From positions 124,001 through 188,000 of the forward strand of contig NZ_JALJRW010000004.1 of NCBI RefSeq assembly GCF_024519465.1: 64,000 nucleotides of DNA, read 5' to 3'. Below are positions 35,892 through 45,192 of this stretch, one piece after another. Numbering within the stretch: position 1 is the stretch's first letter; the number at the start of each line of letters is the position of its first letter. The position numbers were made by a program, and so were the translations under genes. A model generated the notes under the pieces. It was not told the DNA's origin. It was given only the letters and a program-made list of their open reading frames with translations, and made no database searches. Source of the DNA: Stenotrophomonas sp. Ste86. GTDB lineage: Bacteria; Pseudomonadota; Gammaproteobacteria; Xanthomonadales; Xanthomonadaceae.

Positions 35892-38441
35892 TCAGGCCGC
35901 CACGGCCCCGCGCCTGGCCACGCGCATTTTGGCCAGTCGGAAACGGCCCACCGTGTGCTGCAGATCGGCCGATTGCGCGTTCAGTGCGCGGGCCGACGCC
36001 GACGCCTCTTCCACCAGTGCGGCATTCTGCTGGGTCACCCCGTCCATCTGCACGATGCTCTGGTTGACCTGCTCGATGCCGGCCGCCTGCTCCTGGCTGG
36101 CGCTGGCGATCTCTTCGATCAAGCCCCCCAGTTCGCCCACCGAGCTCACCACCCGGGCCAGGGTCTGCCCGGCCTGGTCGGCCAGCTGGCTGCCCTGCGC
36201 CACCTGGCTGCTGGAGGCATCGATCAGCGTCTTGATCTCGCGGGCCGCCTGCGCCGAGCGCTGTGCCAGCGCCCGTACCTCGGCGGCAACCACGGCGAAA
36301 CCACGGCCGTCCTCACCTGCGCGCGCCGCTTCGACCGCCGCGTTGAGCGCCAGGATGTTGGTCTGGAACGCGATGCCGTCGATGACGGTGGTGATATCGG
36401 CGATGCGATGCGAAGACACCTCGATGCCGGCCATGGTCTGCACCACCTGGGCCACCGCCGCCCCGCCCTGCGCCGCCACCTCGGCGGCGTCGGCGGCAAG
36501 CCGGTCGGCACGCCGGGCATGGTCGGCGTTCTGCTTCACTGCCGCGGTCAGTTCTTCCAGCGAGGCGGCCGATTCTTCCAGGCTGGCGGCCTGCTGTTCG
36601 GTACGACGCGACAGATCCTCGTTGCCCGCCGCGATCTCCGCCGATGCGCTGGAGACCGCCACCGCCGCCTGCTGGATGTCGCCGACGATCGCGGTCAACT
36701 GCGCCACGCTGGCATTGGCATCATCGCGCATGGTGGCGAACACGCCCTGGAACTGGCCCTCGATGCGCCCGCGCAGGTCACCCGCCGCCAGCGCGCGCAG
36801 CAGCCCGGACAGCGCGGCCAGGTTGCGGTCGGCGGTTACCATCAGGGTATTGAGACCTTCGACCATGTCGCGGAAGTCGTATTCGAAGGCATCGGCATCG
36901 CCGCGCTCGCTGAAGTCACCGGCGGCGGCGGCCGCGACCAGCCGCTTGATCTCGCCATTGATCGCCAGCAGGCGGCCACGCACACCGTTGACCGCCTCGG
37001 TGATGAGCGCCTTCTCGCCCGGCAGGTCTTCCATCGATGCGGACAGGTCGCCATCGGCGTAGGCCCGTACCAGTTCGACCATGCGCATCTTGGTCTGGAT
37101 GTGCGCGTCCACCAGGTCGTTGGTGCCGGTCACCATCGTGCCGAATTCCCCCTCGAACCGGCTGGCATCGATGCGATGGCTGATCGCGCCATCGGTATGC
37201 CGGCGACTCATCTCGTTCTGCGCGTGGATGATCTCGCGCAGCTTGCCCTGCATCTGCTGCAGCGCGCCCATCAACTGCCCCACTTCATCCTGCCGTTGGA
37301 CCACGATCTGCCGGTCCAGCCGTCCGGCAGCCACGTCGCGGGCCACCTGCCCGGCCTGCGCCAAGGGCACGCTGACCATGCGCCTGACCACCACCAGCAG
37401 CGCCACGATCACCGCCAGCAGGCCCAAGCCGGCCACCACGACGATATGCAGCATCAGCGAATGCAGAACGCTCTGCAGCACCGAGACCGGCTCCAGGCCG
37501 AGCACCGCCCATTTCCAGGGCGCGTAGGCCTGGGCCGAAACGAAATAGGCCTGGGATGCCGCGTCGCCGCTGCGGCGCAGGTGCACGATCGCCTGCTCGC
37601 TTTTGCCGGCCAGCAGTGCCTCCAGCGCCGGCAGATCGGCGGCGTCCACCTGACTGGCCAGCGTCTTGCCCTCATCGGCCGGCGCAGCGATCAGCGTGCC
37701 GAACTGCTCACCTGGACGCGTATCCAGCGCCAGGAAATGCCCCTGCTTGCCCAGTTGCGACGTGCGCAGGCGTTCCTTCAGCGCGGCCAGGCCATCGGAG
37801 TAGTTCTGCCCGACAAACACGATGCCGATCACCTTGGCGGTCGCGTCGGTGATCGGCAGGTAGTGGGTCATGTAGTCCACCCCGAACAGCCGCGCCGGGC
37901 CGGTGTAGCGACCGCCTTCCAACAGGTTTCGGTACGCCGGATGTGCATGGTCCAGCACGGTGCCGAGCGCGCGGGCGCCCTCGGCGTTGCGCAGCGAGGT
38001 GGAGACGCGCACGAAGTCCTCGCCCTGGCGCACGAAGATCGTGGCCACCCCGCCGGTCGCCGCGGCGAAGCGGTCCACGGCCGCCTCCTGCAGGTTGATC
38101 ACCTGGCCGCCCAGGCGCAGCGCCGGCACCTGGCGTGCGCCGACGCTAACCGGCGAGGCCGCATCCAGGATGGGCTCGCCGTCGGGCAGCAGCGCGCGGA
38201 ACGTGCCGGCCATGCGCTCGGTGCTGTCGCTGAGGCTGCGGTCGTAGAGCGCGACCGAATCGCGCATGAGCGCGGTAGACGATTGCAGGCCGGCCTGCAC
38301 ACGCTGCTGGTAACTGGCTGCCGACTGGCGGTAGATCAGCACCGCCAACAAGACAAAGGCGACGGCAGTGATCAGGCCCAACAGCAGCGCCAGGCGGGCG
38401 CCGATGGTGGATGAGAAAACGGTGGCGGCACGGGTCGTCAT
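35892..38441 (-). CDS. Methyl-accepting chemotaxis protein with periplasmic Cache-type domain
   Basis: 849 aa from ATG 38441. Transmembrane segments at about residues 15-37 and 320-345 enclose a large periplasmic Cache_3/Cache_2-type sensor ([13 protein letters not shown]-like N-part, [11 protein letters not shown]). Several HAMP-like modules (about 350-560) precede the signalling domain, whose hairpin reads [20 protein letters not shown] and [13 protein letters not shown]. No C-terminal CheR-docking pentapeptide is seen. A sigma-28-like promoter precedes the gene, pointing to flagellar co-regulation. Ligand unknown. Confidence 0.93.
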   Translation of the reverse strand: MTTRAATVFSSTIGARLALLLGLITAVAFVLLAVLIYRQSAASYQQRVQAGLQSSTALMRDSVALYDRSLSDSTERMAGTFRALLPDGEPILDAASPVSVGARQVPALRLGGQVINLQEAAVDRFAAATGGVATIFVRQGEDFVRVSTSLRNAEGARALGTVLDHAHPAYRNLLEGGRYTGPARLFGVDYMTHYLPITDATAKVIGIVFVGQNYSDGLAALKERLRTSQLGKQGHFLALDTRPGEQFGTLIAAPADEGKTLASQVDAADLPALEALLAGKSEQAIVHLRRSGDAASQAYFVSAQAYAPWKWAVLGLEPVSVLQSVLHSLMLHIVVVAGLGLLAVIVALLVVVRRMVSVPLAQAGQVARDVAAGRLDRQIVVQRQDEVGQLMGALQQMQGKLREIIHAQNEMSRRHTDGAISHRIDASRFEGEFGTMVTGTNDLVDAHIQTKMRMVELVRAYADGDLSASMEDLPGEKALITEAVNGVRGRLLAINGEIKRLVAAAAAGDFSERGDADAFEYDFRDMVEGLNTLMVTADRNLAALSGLLRALAAGDLRGRIEGQFQGVFATMRDDANASVAQLTAIVGDIQQAAVAVSSASAEIAAGNEDLSRRTEQQAASLEESAASLEELTAAVKQNADHARRADRLAADAAEVAAQGGAAVAQVVQTMAGIEVSSHRIADITTVIDGIAFQTNILALNAAVEAARAGEDGRGFAVVAAEVRALAQRSAQAAREIKTLIDASSSQVAQGSQLADQAGQTLARVVSSVGELGGLIEEIASASQEQAAGIEQVNQSIVQMDGVTQQNAALVEEASASARALNAQSADLQHTVGRFRLAKMRVARRGAVAA

Positions 38442-38485
38442 CGTTGGTACTCGAAGGAAAAAGTGTGGGATGTTCGTCACACTTC

Positions 38486-38513
38486 TTATCGGCACCCTTT
38501 CTGGTCCTCTTTA
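38486..38513 (-). promoter_or_regulatory. Sigma-28 (FliA)-like promoter of the chemoreceptor
   Basis: Read on the minus strand, TAAA (38513-38510), 16 nt, then a perfect GCCGATAA (38493-38486). The consensus is TAAA-N15-GCCGATAA, so spacing is one base long. It would give a 5' leader of about 38 nt before ATG 38441. The gene-free stretch 38442-38779 otherwise holds an AT-rich segment (38520-38580, with a small CTAGT/ACTAG palindrome) and the tRNA promoter. Confidence 0.6.
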
Positions 38514-38704
38514 TGCAGGAGCACCTAGTCCTTTCCTACTAGATCGATTTCTCAAGTCGTTGTTTTTAAATGGATAACGGCGCAAATGGTCTTCACAAAA
38601 CCCGATCGGCGTTCAGAAAGACGGCCGACGGCCGAGGACGGAGCAGCGCGGTCGCACTGAAGGCCGGCAATATCGTGCGTATGCGCAGGTACACCGTGCA
38701 CCCC

Positions 38705-38734
38705 TTGGCAGCGCCCCATTCACGGCGCTAGACT
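38705..38734 (+). promoter_or_regulatory. Promoter of tRNA-Ala
   Basis: TTGGCA at 38705-38710, an 18-bp spacer, TAGACT at 38729-38734. Predicted start at about 38741, 39 nt ahead of the tRNA. Confidence 0.6.
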
Positions 38735-38779
38735 ACGTCCAACGCGAGGCAAGGCCTGCGGGGTTTGTGTGACATCCGT

Positions 38780-38855
38780 GGGGCCATAGCTCAGCTGGGA
38801 GAGCGCGTCGTTCGCATCGACGAGGTCAGGAGTTCGATCCTCCTTGGCTCCACCA
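38780..38855 (+). tRNA. tRNA-Ala(CGC)
   Basis: 76 nt. The acceptor stem GGGGCCA pairs with TGGCTCC (one G-U), the D-arm GCTC..GAGC is normal, the anticodon loop TTCGCAT gives anticodon CGC reading GCG, the T-arm AGGAG-TTCGATC-CTCCT is intact, and CCA is encoded. Promoter upstream and terminator downstream make it a single-gene unit. Confidence 0.95.
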
Positions 38856-38879
38856 AATATTTGCCCGACCGGGCACAGG

Positions 38880-38922
38880 AAAGGCCGGAATACCTGCAAA
38901 AACAGGGCTTCCGGCCTTTTTC
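38880..38922 (+). terminator. Intrinsic terminator of tRNA-Ala
   Basis: AAGGCCGGAA and TTCCGGCCTT arms around a 20-nt loop, followed by a T run. It starts 25 nt after the tRNA CCA end. Confidence 0.85.
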
Positions 38923-39065
38923 ATTAGGCCGGCGGGTACGACCCGGCACATTGCGGCTGGTGAGAATGCTCGTCTCCTGGCCTGTACCGCAAGCCGAGCC
39001 CAAGGCAACCCACGGACCATGCCCATCCAGCCGCTAGAATGGTCGGCTCATATCGGGGGTGCGTC

Positions 39066-39446
39066 ATGGAGCGGTGGTATCTGACAACACTGTTGGCCCT
39101 GATCCTTCACCAGATAGATGCCGCCTTCTGGCAGGAATGGGATATGTTTCACGTACCCGGCGGAATCCAGGGGTTTCTGGTGTTCAACCTGCTCGCCGTT
39201 GGTTTTCTGCTGCATGGCTACCGCCAGGTCCTGCTGGTCCGTCCCAGTGCCCGCATCTACGCCGCCGTGTGCGGCGGAACAGGGGTTGCCACCGCTGCGA
39301 TCCACGCGGGGTTCGCAGCCGCTGGGCGCGATGAGTTCCATCTGCCGCTCTCTGTGCTTGTTCTTCTGGTCTGCCTCGTTGCCGGTACCAGCGTTCTTGT
39401 GCACTCCCGGCAGCACCGCTCTTCCAGGTCGCCGATCAACACGTAG
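39066..39446 (+). CDS. Small multi-pass membrane protein (DUF6713-like)
   Basis: 126 aa from ATG 39066, with GGGGG a few bases upstream. Four hydrophobic helices: about 3-20, 35-55, 65-85 and 95-115. The sequence HQIDAAFWQEW and MFHVPGGIQGFLVFNLL at the first helix boundary look like a family signature that I associate, without certainty, with DUF6713. The C-terminus is short and basic. Function unknown. It converges with a small zinc-ribbon gene. Confidence 0.65.
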   Translation: MERWYLTTLLALILHQIDAAFWQEWDMFHVPGGIQGFLVFNLLAVGFLLHGYRQVLLVRPSARIYAAVCGGTGVATAAIHAGFAAAGRDEFHLPLSVLVLLVCLVAGTSVLVHSRQHRSSRSPINT

Positions 39447-39539
39447 CGGAGACCTGCAGCTAAACCGCACGGCGAACACACGGCGCAACTGCGCTCGTCT
39501 GCGCAACGCGGTGCCCCGGTTTGCGAGCCGATAAAGGCG

Positions 39540-39809
39540 TCAGTGATTGAGCCGGAACACGACCCGATTGCGAAACAGGCCGTTGAGGCATGCGCCGCCA
39601 ACGGAGAGCGGGAGGAAGAAGCTGAACCACCCCAGCCATCCGGCGAGAACGGCTCCGACCCATAAGCCGAACGCCAGCGACAGCAGGAAAAGCATCACCA
39701 GCGCCCACGGTGGAATCCCGTACTCGATCCGGGCCGCGCAACCGCGACACACCACAGCACCTCGCGGAACTCCACCGAAGCACATCGGGCATTTCATCAG
39801 ATCGTCCAT
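39540..39809 (-). CDS. Small zinc-ribbon membrane protein
   Basis: 89 aa. The N-terminus has two CxxC pairs (CPMC, CRGC) forming a zinc ribbon, followed by two hydrophobic helices (about 33-55 and 58-76) and a basic end. This architecture resembles small zinc-ribbon inner-membrane proteins of unknown function. No partner gene is evident; it converges with the DUF6713-like gene. Confidence 0.65.
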   Translation of the reverse strand: MDDLMKCPMCFGGVPRGAVVCRGCAARIEYGIPPWALVMLFLLSLAFGLWVGAVLAGWLGWFSFFLPLSVGGACLNGLFRNRVVFRLNH

Positions 39810-39997
39810 GTTCTGCCTCCCAGCCTATTCCGGGAGGTTATCGGCGCCCGTTGCGCGATCTTTAGTCCTTCGGACAGCTGCCCGGACAGCCCGTCGCGTT
39901 CGGCAAACGCACACGGCTCTGTGAGAGGAAATCAGCGCATTCCAGGCGATGCGGTTCGACCGCCGACGTCACGGCGGTCGACACGGCTACGGCATCC

Positions 39998-40162
39998 TCA
40001 ATCCGGGTTGTTGTCCTTGCGCACCGGCCGCCGCGTTTCCGCATCATGAATCGCCTGGTCGGTCTGGCCGGGTCGCTGCTTGGCCGCTTCATCCTGCTTG
40101 CGGTCCTGCTGGCTTTCCTTGACGCCTTCCTGCTGGGTCTTCTGCTTCTCGTCGCTGATCAT
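39998..40162 (-). CDS. Small highly charged protein (54 aa)
   Basis: 54 aa from ATG 40162, too short for common ORF cut-offs. It is rich in Gln, Lys, Glu, Asp and Arg (KQKTQQEGVKESQQDRKQDE near the start; ends VRKDNNPD), with no hydrophobic segment, so probably soluble and disordered. Codon third positions are strongly G/C, as in real genes here. The start is supported by a GAG about 9 nt upstream. No family recognised. Confidence 0.5.
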   Translation of the reverse strand: MISDEKQKTQQEGVKESQQDRKQDEAAKQRPGQTDQAIHDAETRRPVRKDNNPD

Positions 40163-40247
40163 GACCGGTACTCATCGGAGGATGCCGCCACGCTAACGTG
40201 GCGATCGTGAGCTACGGGTCAGGACCGCGTTGGCGCTGCGTGCGCAC

Positions 40248-41270
40248 TCAATCCAGCTTCACCACCAGCTTGCCGAAGTTGCGTCCCTTGAGCAGCCCGA
40301 AGAACGCATCCGGCGCGTTGGCCAACCCTTCGACGACGTCTTCGCGGTACTGCACCTGGCCATCCTGCAGCCACTGGCCCATGTCGACCAGGAACTGCGG
40401 GAACAGCGCGTTGAAGTCGGACTGGATGAAGCCACGCACGGTCAGCCGCTGGCGCAGAACCTGACTCATGAAGCCCGGCAGCCGATCCGGCCCCGGCAAC
40501 ACCGCGCCGCGCGCGTTGTAGGTGGCAATGGTGCCGCACACCGGAATACGCGCGAAGTCGTTGAGCAGTGGCGCGACCGCGTCGAAGACATGCCCGCCCA
40601 CGTTCTCGAAGTACACATCGATGCCGTCGGGCACCGCGGCCTGCAGCTGCGCGGCGAAGTCCTCGGCGCGATGGTCCAGCGCCACATCGAAACCCAGCGT
40701 TTCCAGATACTGTCGCTTCTGCTCGCCACCGGCGATGCCCACCGTGCGCGCGCCGCGCAGTTTTGCGATCTGCCCGACCGTCGCCCCGACCGGCCCGCTG
40801 GCCGCGGCCACCACCAGGGTTTCGCCCGGTTGCAGCCGACCGATTTCCTGCAGGCCGGCATACGCGGTGAAACCCGGCATGCCGTAGACGCCGAGCGCGG
40901 TACTGATCGGCAGGCCCGTCTCGTGCAGCCGCCGGGCGATGCTCTCGCCCTCCACCACCGCATGGGTCTGCCAGTTGCCGCCAGCGACCACGTGCTCGCC
41001 GACGGCGACCTCCGGGTGGTTGGAGGCGATCACCTCCGACACCGTGCGCCCCTCCATCACCGCATCCAGCGCCACAGGCGGTGCGTACGACGGGCCTTCC
41101 TCCATGCGGCCGCGCATGTACGGGTCCAGTGACAGGTAGCGGTTGCGCAGCAGGACCTGCCCCGGGGCCAACGCTGGAACGGCCGCCTGCTCCCAGCGGA
41201 AATTGGCCGCCACCGGTTCGCCCTGCGGGCGCGAAGCGAGAACGATGCGGGTGTTGGTGAGAGCATTCAT
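40248..41270 (-). CDS. NADP-dependent MDR-type oxidoreductase (leukotriene B4 dehydrogenase / CurA-like)
   Basis: 340 aa from ATG 41270. Zinc-free medium-chain reductase: N-terminal GroES-like domain with LSLDPYMRGRM, the family hallmark, then the Rossmann motif VAAASGPVGATVGQIAKL and IDVYFENVGG. Such enzymes reduce the 2-alkenal or enone double bond of aldehydes and ketones and are often stress induced. It has no operon partners; the 54-aa gene lies downstream (upstream on the plus strand). Confidence 0.9.
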   Translation of the reverse strand: MNALTNTRIVLASRPQGEPVAANFRWEQAAVPALAPGQVLLRNRYLSLDPYMRGRMEEGPSYAPPVALDAVMEGRTVSEVIASNHPEVAVGEHVVAGGNWQTHAVVEGESIARRLHETGLPISTALGVYGMPGFTAYAGLQEIGRLQPGETLVVAAASGPVGATVGQIAKLRGARTVGIAGGEQKRQYLETLGFDVALDHRAEDFAAQLQAAVPDGIDVYFENVGGHVFDAVAPLLNDFARIPVCGTIATYNARGAVLPGPDRLPGFMSQVLRQRLTVRGFIQSDFNALFPQFLVDMGQWLQDGQVQYREDVVEGLANAPDAFFGLLKGRNFGKLVVKLD

Positions 41271-41504
41271 CGGCGGACGACTCCAGACAGCGTGATCAGG
41301 AGCCCTGACAGTAAGCGCTGTGGCGGCACGGCGGCGTCGGGGTAAGACAGCGTTCCACCGGTGAGCGCGGGCACGACGTCCCCCGCGCCTTGCGCGACGG
41401 TGATCGATGTACCCGGTGATGCCACAGCATTCCATCGGCGGCACCGGATCACATCGGATCACATCGGGTTGGCCCGGACCTGCGCCGTGGCGCATCATCG
41501 CGGG

Positions 41505-41903
41505 ATGACATCGCCCCTCCTCCACGTCCGTCAGCGCGTTCGTCGCTACTTGCTCCCGGTGCTGATGTCGGCCACCACCCTCTTCGGCCTGGCGTGCTGG
41601 GCAGTACTGGCGACAGAGCCCGGCTGCCTCGCCGCGCAGGGGCACTGGTCAGGCGCCGGCCAGTGCTACACGCGTCTGTGCCTGCTGCAGGGCGACTGCG
41701 GGCAGCCGGCGTCGCCGATTCAAGGTTGCCCGCACCTGCAGCCGGGCGACACGCGCGGCAAGGTGTATTTCCATCTTGGCAATCCACTGCTGGGTGCTGC
41801 GGCCGTGGCGGACTGGCCTGCCGACAAGGTGGGCGACGGCAGGATCCAGGCGCGTTTCGACGGTGATCGGCTGCTCAGCCTGGCCTGCCCGGTCGCGGAC
41901 TAG
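41505..41903 (+). CDS. Membrane-anchored or exported protein of unknown function
   Basis: 132 aa from ATG 41505. One hydrophobic helix near residues 17-37 (LLPVLMSATTLFGLACWAVL) is followed by an extracytoplasmic domain with six cysteines in a short span (GCLAAQ, QCYTRLCLLQGDCG, GCPHLQPGD), which probably form disulfides. The remaining part is a small beta-like region (KVYFHLGNPLLGAAAVADW). Family not recognised. Confidence 0.6.
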   Translation: MTSPLLHVRQRVRRYLLPVLMSATTLFGLACWAVLATEPGCLAAQGHWSGAGQCYTRLCLLQGDCGQPASPIQGCPHLQPGDTRGKVYFHLGNPLLGAAAVADWPADKVGDGRIQARFDGDRLLSLACPVAD

Positions 41904-42027
41904 TCCACCGGCCAAACGTCCCCGTTCAAGCGAACGGCATCACCCATCGCCACCGGTGCGCGGCAGCGCGTGCGGGCATGGCCGGACGTCATCAGGGTCA
42001 AGGCAACTCGGCGACACGCCGCGAGGG

Positions 42028-42840
42028 TCACCTGGATCGTCGCCACTGTAACGGGCTGACGCCCATTTCGACCCGGAACATGTAATTGAAGGCGGACGCG
42101 GACGCATACCCCAGGTCGTGCGCGGTCCGTGTCGGCGAGCGCCCTTGCGCCAGCCACTCGATCGCGCGCAGCAACCGCAGTCGCGTGCGCCATGCGCGCA
42201 CGGTCATGCCGGTCTCGCGCTCGAAGTGGCGCGCCAGCGTGCGCGTGGACGCACCCAGGTGCGCCGCCCACGCCGCCATGTTCCGATCATCGTCTGGATG
42301 GTCGTACAGCGCCTGGCACCAGTGCTGCAAGCGCTCGTCCTGCGGCCATGGCAGGTGCCGCGCGTGTCGCGTCTGCCGACGCAACTGGGTGGCGATCACC
42401 GCGCACAGGCTGGCGTAGTAGCCGGAATCATCCTCGGCCCGGATGCCGTCGAGTTCGATGATCAGGGCGCGCAGCAGCGCCGATACTTCCAGCACCGTGC
42501 ATTCGGCAGGCATGTCCGCAGCGACGTCAGCGCCAACGTACAGATTGCGGAACGCCGCAACGCTCAACGCGCGGGTGTGATGCAGGGTTCCGCCCGGCAC
42601 CCACAGGGCCTGCTGCGGCGTGATCACATACCGCGCGTTCGCCGCCGTCACCTGCAGCACGCCTTCGGTAGCGAAGGCCAGCTGGTGCCAGGCGTGCACA
42701 TGCGGCGGAAAATGCTCGCCGGCCGCCATCTGCCGACTGTGCGTGACCACCGGCCAAGGCAGTGCGCGCAGCGGTGGCACCGTGAGTTCACGACCGCCGG
42801 GAGGCGCCGCAGAGGGGCGGGATTGTCGCCTGGTCGACAT
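42028..42840 (-). CDS. AraC-family transcriptional regulator with N-terminal cupin
   Basis: 270 aa. N-terminal cupin (FPPHVHAWHQLAFATEGVLQ) for ligand sensing; C-terminal two-helix-turn-helix AraC domain with MAAWAAHLGASTRTLARHF and the signature DLGYASASAFNYMFR. Divergent from an MFS transporter gene across 76 bp, so it very likely regulates that gene. Confidence 0.9.
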   Translation of the reverse strand: MSTRRQSRPSAAPPGGRELTVPPLRALPWPVVTHSRQMAAGEHFPPHVHAWHQLAFATEGVLQVTAANARYVITPQQALWVPGGTLHHTRALSVAAFRNLYVGADVAADMPAECTVLEVSALLRALIIELDGIRAEDDSGYYASLCAVIATQLRRQTRHARHLPWPQDERLQHWCQALYDHPDDDRNMAAWAAHLGASTRTLARHFERETGMTVRAWRTRLRLLRAIEWLAQGRSPTRTAHDLGYASASAFNYMFRVEMGVSPLQWRRSR

Positions 42841-42916
42841 AGGCGGTCATTCTATCGAAAGACAGTGACACCCGGATCGCCGAGGATCAGCGGACCCCTG
42901 CCCGCTCCGGTATCCA

Positions 42917-44089
42917 ATGACTGCCCCGCCCATCCCCACCGAACGGCATCCCTGGCAGGTCATCGCCGCCGGTATCTGCGCCTTGGTCCTCACCGTGGGA
43001 CTGGCCCGGTTCGCCTACACGCCCCTGCTGCCGCTGATGCGCGTCGATGCCGGGCTGAGCGCCGCCCAGGGCGGCTGGCTGGCCACCTTCAACTACCTGG
43101 GCTATCTGCTGGGCACGCTGCTGGTGGCGCGGGTGGGCGACATGCGGCAGAAATTCCACATGTACCGGGCCGGACTGCTGCTGGCCGTCGCGGCCACCGC
43201 GCTGATGGGCGTCACTCCCCACCTCTGGCTGTGGAGCGTGCTGCGCTTCCTGGCCGGGCTGTCCAGCACCGCCGGGCTGCTGCTCGCCTCCGGGCTGGTG
43301 CTCAACTGGCTGCTGGCCCACCAGCGGCGGCCCCGGCTGGGCCTGCATTTCGCCGGGCTGGGGCTGGGCATCGCGGTGTCGGGCCTGGCCACGGCGATGA
43401 TGGCCGACCATGCCGATTCCAGCGGGCAATGGCGTTGGCTGGGCCTGCTGGGGCTGCTGTTTCTGGTGCCCGCCTGGTACTGGATGCCCGCGCCGGTCGC
43501 CGCGTCCGCGCGCTCCGTCGCCGAGGCGCCGCCACCTCCCGGACCGCGCTGGCGGCGCCTGCTGATTGCCGCGTACTTCTGCGCCGGTTTCGGGTTCGTG
43601 GTCAGCGCCACCTTCATCGTGGCCATCCTCGAGCAGACCGCCGCCTTCCACGGGCATGGCAGCGCGGTGTGGGTGCTGGTGGGACTGGCGGCGGTCCCCT
43701 CCACCTTCGGCTGGGACTGGCTGGCCGCCCGGCTCGGCATGATCCGCGCCCTGATGCTGGCCTTCGCCCTGCAGGCGGTTTCGTTCATGCTGCCCCTGCT
43801 GGACGATGGACTGGCTGCCGGGCTGGGCAGTGCGCTGCTGTTCGGACTGACCTTCGCCGGAATCGTGAGCCTGACCCTTACCGTGGTCGGTCGGCACTAC
43901 CCGCACAACCCGGCCAAGGCGATGGCCACCCTGACCCTGAGTTACGGCGTGGCGCAGATCGCGGCACCCGCGCTCGCCGGCACCCTGGCGCGCGACAGCG
44001 GCTCCTACCAGGCATCGCTGCTGCTGGCGGCGGTGATCATGGTGATCGGCATCGTGCTGCTGTGGTGCATGCCGGACGACACGCAGTGA
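42917..44089 (+). CDS. YbfB/YjiJ-family MFS transporter
   Basis: 390 aa with 12 predicted transmembrane helices and no large soluble domain. The N-terminal LTVGLARFAYTPLLPLM is characteristic of the YbfB/YjiJ group of major facilitators; the fold continues with GWLATFNYLGYLLGTLL and a conserved basic GDMRQKFHMYR in the first cytoplasmic loop. Substrate unknown. The divergent AraC regulator suggests inducible efflux or uptake. Confidence 0.88.
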   Translation: MTAPPIPTERHPWQVIAAGICALVLTVGLARFAYTPLLPLMRVDAGLSAAQGGWLATFNYLGYLLGTLLVARVGDMRQKFHMYRAGLLLAVAATALMGVTPHLWLWSVLRFLAGLSSTAGLLLASGLVLNWLLAHQRRPRLGLHFAGLGLGIAVSGLATAMMADHADSSGQWRWLGLLGLLFLVPAWYWMPAPVAASARSVAEAPPPPGPRWRRLLIAAYFCAGFGFVVSATFIVAILEQTAAFHGHGSAVWVLVGLAAVPSTFGWDWLAARLGMIRALMLAFALQAVSFMLPLLDDGLAAGLGSALLFGLTFAGIVSLTLTVVGRHYPHNPAKAMATLTLSYGVAQIAAPALAGTLARDSGSYQASLLLAAVIMVIGIVLLWCMPDDTQ

Positions 44090-44222
44090 GTGGCGCGCGC
44101 CCGGGCACGTGCTGAACCGATGTTCATGCGCGCAACGGTGGTGCGCAGCCACGTTGGATCAAGCACTTGCCGCTGTCGGCGCGAGGCCTGGCAACAAATG
44201 TGAAATTTTTTTCGCGAAACGC

Positions 44223-44251
44223 TTGCCGAACCCTGCATACCTCCGTATTAT
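44223..44251 (+). promoter_or_regulatory. Promoter of tRNA-Phe
   Basis: TTGCCG at 44223-44228, a 17-bp spacer, TATTAT at 44246-44251, followed by a GC-rich discriminator (TCGCGTCC) typical of stringently controlled stable-RNA promoters. Predicted start near 44258, about 29 nt before the tRNA. Confidence 0.75.
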
Positions 44252-44286
44252 TCGCGTCCTCGCCAGCGACAACGCAGCGATGAAGT

Positions 44287-44362
44287 GGCCGAGTAGCTCA
44301 GTTGGTAGAGCAGGGGATTGAAAATCCCCGTGTCGGCGGTTCGATTCCGTCCTCGGCCACCA
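44287..44362 (+). tRNA. tRNA-Phe(GAA)
   Basis: 76 nt. Acceptor GGCCGAG pairs with CTCGGCC; D-arm GCTC..GAGC; anticodon stem GGGGA/TCCCC with loop TTGAAAA giving anticodon GAA; T-arm GGCGG-TTCGATT-CCGTC; CCA is encoded. A single-gene unit with its own promoter and terminator. Confidence 0.96.
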
Positions 44363-44374
44363 GTATTCGAAAAG

Positions 44375-44400
44375 ACCTGCAGAAATGCAGGTTTTTTTTT
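44375..44400 (+). terminator. Intrinsic terminator of tRNA-Phe
   Basis: ACCTGCA-GAAA-TGCAGGT hairpin with a GNRA-type tetraloop followed directly by a run of eight or more T. Confidence 0.95.
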
Positions 44401-44495
44401 GCGTGTTCGGCTGGCATTCGTGCGTGGCAGTGCATCGAGTGAATCCTAAACCGCTCGCCACGCACACTGCGCACGTCCACCGCAACGCATTCCAG

Positions 44496-44519
44496 CAGCC
44501 GATCATGGATCGGCTCTAC
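44496..44519 (-). repeat. Single GTAG/REP palindrome upstream of the lipocalin gene
   Basis: One reversed unit, CAGCCGATCATGGATCGGCT then CTAC, alone in the 271-bp gap between tRNA-Phe and the lipocalin gene; the rest of the gap shows nothing recognisable. Confidence 0.75.
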
Positions 44520-44633
44520 CCTCACGCGGCGGCATCGACACAGTCTTCCCGTCACGCGGGGCGAATGACAAAAACTTCACACCCTGCCCCGCTGCCGCCC
44601 CTAAGCTCCTTCGACCCGCCTGGAGTGCCGTCG

Positions 44634-45173
44634 ATGCGTCTGCGTAGCCCGTGTCTCGCCCTGCCTCTGCTGCTTGCGACGGCCGCCGCATGGGCGACGC
44701 CGCCGGTGACGTCGGTGCCCACGCTGGACATGGGCCGCTACGCCGGCCAGTGGCACGAGATCGCGCACCTGCCGGTGTCGTTCCAGAAGAAGTGTGTGGG
44801 GGACATCACCGCCACCTACAGTCTGCGCGGCGATGGCCGCATCAGCGTGCACAACGTCTGCCGCATCGACGATGGCACGCGCATCGCCGCCGACGGCGTG
44901 GCGCGACCGGTCGAAGGCCATCCGGGGCAGTTGCAGGTGCGCTTCGTGCCGGACTGGCTGGCATGGGCACCGCTGGTGTGGGCCGACTACTGGGTGATCG
45001 CGCTGGACCCGGAGTACCAGTGGGCATTGGTCGGCGACCCGGACCGCAAGTACCTGTGGATCCTGTCGCGCTCGCCGAGCATGGACCGCGCCCTGTTCGC
45101 GCAGATCAAAGCGCAGGCCGAAGCGGTGGGCTACGACCTGGCGCCGCTGCGGGTGATGGCGCCGCTGGATTGA
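44634..45173 (+). CDS. Lipocalin (Blc-like), periplasmic
   Basis: 179 aa from ATG 44634 with GGAG about 9 nt upstream. A signal peptide ends AAAWA with no lipobox, so unlike E. coli Blc this protein is probably soluble in the periplasm. The lipocalin motif 1 is MGRYAGQWHEIAHLPVSFQ, followed by CVGDITATY and ALVGDPDRKYLWILSR (motif 3). Bacterial lipocalins bind lysophospholipids or fatty acids and help under envelope stress. It converges with the M20 amidase gene with a 19-bp gap. Confidence 0.9.
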   Translation: MRLRSPCLALPLLLATAAAWATPPVTSVPTLDMGRYAGQWHEIAHLPVSFQKKCVGDITATYSLRGDGRISVHNVCRIDDGTRIAADGVARPVEGHPGQLQVRFVPDWLAWAPLVWADYWVIALDPEYQWALVGDPDRKYLWILSRSPSMDRALFAQIKAQAEAVGYDLAPLRVMAPLD

Positions 45174-45192
45174 GCGGCACCACCGCTTCGCC

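Noticed and set aside
33741-38414. Very long plus-strand open frame (over 1500 codons) opposite the TonB receptor and chemoreceptor
   Set aside because: It is antisense to two well-supported genes, has no domain sense (His/Gln/Arg/Gly-rich composition) and results from GC-rich codon bias on the other strand.
40000-40162. Longer frame at 39862-40092 on the minus strand
   Set aside because: It has no ribosome site and overlaps the better-supported 54-aa frame in another phase.
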